Shown here in pieces: positions 5,734 through 6,169 of a DNA stretch of 6,169 bases (positions within the stretch are counted from its first letter, which is position 1; each line of letters starts with the position of its first letter). A program made the translations under genes and the position numbers. Source of the DNA: Candidatus Kapaibacterium sp. (GTDB taxonomy: Bacteria; Bacteroidota; Ignavibacteria; Kapaibacteriales; UBA2268). The notes under the pieces are model-generated. The model searched no databases and was not told the DNA's origin. It saw only the letters and a program-made list of their open reading frames with translations. The stretch covers positions 1 through 6,169 of the forward strand of contig CALHRB010000094.1 in assembly GCA_938038165.1 (NCBI GenBank), written 5' to 3'.

Positions 5734-6169
5734 ATGTTATATGTTTTAGTTGCTATTATTTCTATTGTAATAATATGGAGAGCTATCCGGTTTTTAACTA
5801 CCCCTTTTTTCAAAAAAATAGGTTTTTATCAGTATCACTCCCCAATGTTTTTTACAATTTCTTTAACACCTAAATTATACGAGATTCATCTTGGAACAAG
5901 TTGGGATTTCTTTAAAGTGCAAAAAATTAATCCAAAGCTTCAGATGATTTATTTAACACAAGGATTATTAAACTTATGCGAAAAAATCGAGTCAGGTCAA
6001 ATTAATCCAAAAGCAATCATCAAGGGTAATATTCATTTTCTTAAGGAATCCTCTGCCAAAAAGTTTGGTTTTTACATCCGTGATTTAAATTTATATGAAA
6101 CTTTATTGACTTTTTTTAATATTATTGAAGCAAGCATCCTGCTTTCAATATCTTACAAAAGATTGTCTT
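5734..6169 (+). CDS. Partial CDS, unrecognised protein with an N-terminal membrane segment (runs off the right edge)
   Basis: The first 145 codons plus one base of an open frame that continues past the window. It begins MLYVLVAIISIVIIW, an uncharged hydrophobic segment of about 15 residues followed by R16, R19 and K27-K28, as in a single N-terminal membrane anchor with the rest in the cytoplasm. The body is mixed alpha/beta-looking and rich in aromatic and lysine residues, for example YEIHLGTSWDFF (49-60) and KKFGFYIRDLNLYE (109-122). A second, weaker hydrophobic stretch lies at about 126-140. I recognise no domain or catalytic motif. The ATG is supported by an in-frame TAA four codons upstream and by the lack of any earlier start. 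There is no Shine-Dalgarno. The strong terminator at 5587-5624 makes it the first gene of a new transcription unit. The open frame and its protein-like composition make it likely to be real. Confidence 0.72.
   Translation, partial: MLYVLVAIISIVIIWRAIRFLTTPFFKKIGFYQYHSPMFFTISLTPKLYEIHLGTSWDFFKVQKINPKLQMIYLTQGLLNLCEKIESGQINPKAIIKGNIHFLKESSAKKFGFYIRDLNLYETLLTFFNIIEASILLSISYKRLS

Noticed and set aside
1..6169. CRISPR array, insertion sequence, prophage, toxin-antitoxin pair or tRNA/rRNA gene
   Set aside because: I found no regularly spaced repeats, transposase motifs, terminal inverted repeats, small paired genes or cloverleaf-like sequences. The gaps hold only AT-rich DNA and the hairpins listed.

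Overview
This AT-rich window (roughly 30% GC by eye) looks like ordinary chromosome from a Gram-negative bacterium, most likely of the Bacteroidota/Ignavibacteriota (FCB) group. The reasons are two outer-membrane-type lipoproteins, one of them an LVIVD-repeat propeller of the kind common in that group, generally weak Shine-Dalgarno sequences, and very AT-rich intergenic gaps. The assignment is inference from gene style; no marker gene is present. I see no mobile element, CRISPR array, RNA gene or defence system, and no convincing previously undescribed system.

Layout, left to right. At the left edge, positions 1-62 on the minus strand hold the first 20 codons of a gene with a signal- or anchor-like N-terminus and a strong GGAGG ribosome binding site. 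A gene-free AT-rich gap (63-352) follows. Positions 353-1474 (minus) encode a GT-B-fold family 4 glycosyltransferase starting at TTG. A short divergent intergenic region leads to 1629-2732 (plus), a lipoprotein with a coiled coil, a long polar linker and C-terminal TPRs, resembling CpoB/YbgF. It converges on 2807-4060 (minus), a seven-repeat LVIVD beta-propeller lipoprotein, also starting at TTG. Two tandem hairpins between them form what looks like a shared bidirectional terminator. A 219-base divergent region precedes 4280-5566 (plus), a complete glutamate dehydrogenase that ends in a textbook intrinsic terminator. At the right edge, 5734-6169 (plus) is the first 145 codons of an unrecognised protein with an N-terminal membrane segment.

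The genes do not form an evident pathway. Each gene has its own upstream gap and neighbours change strand often, so they look like separate transcription units: one for glycan assembly, two for envelope lipoproteins, one for nitrogen/carbon metabolism and two fragments. The most informative reading is of the dehydrogenase. Its five glutamate-contacting positions and its NAD-selecting aspartate all match Clostridium symbiosum glutamate dehydrogenase at a constant offset of 18 residues, which predicts an NAD-dependent glutamate enzyme.
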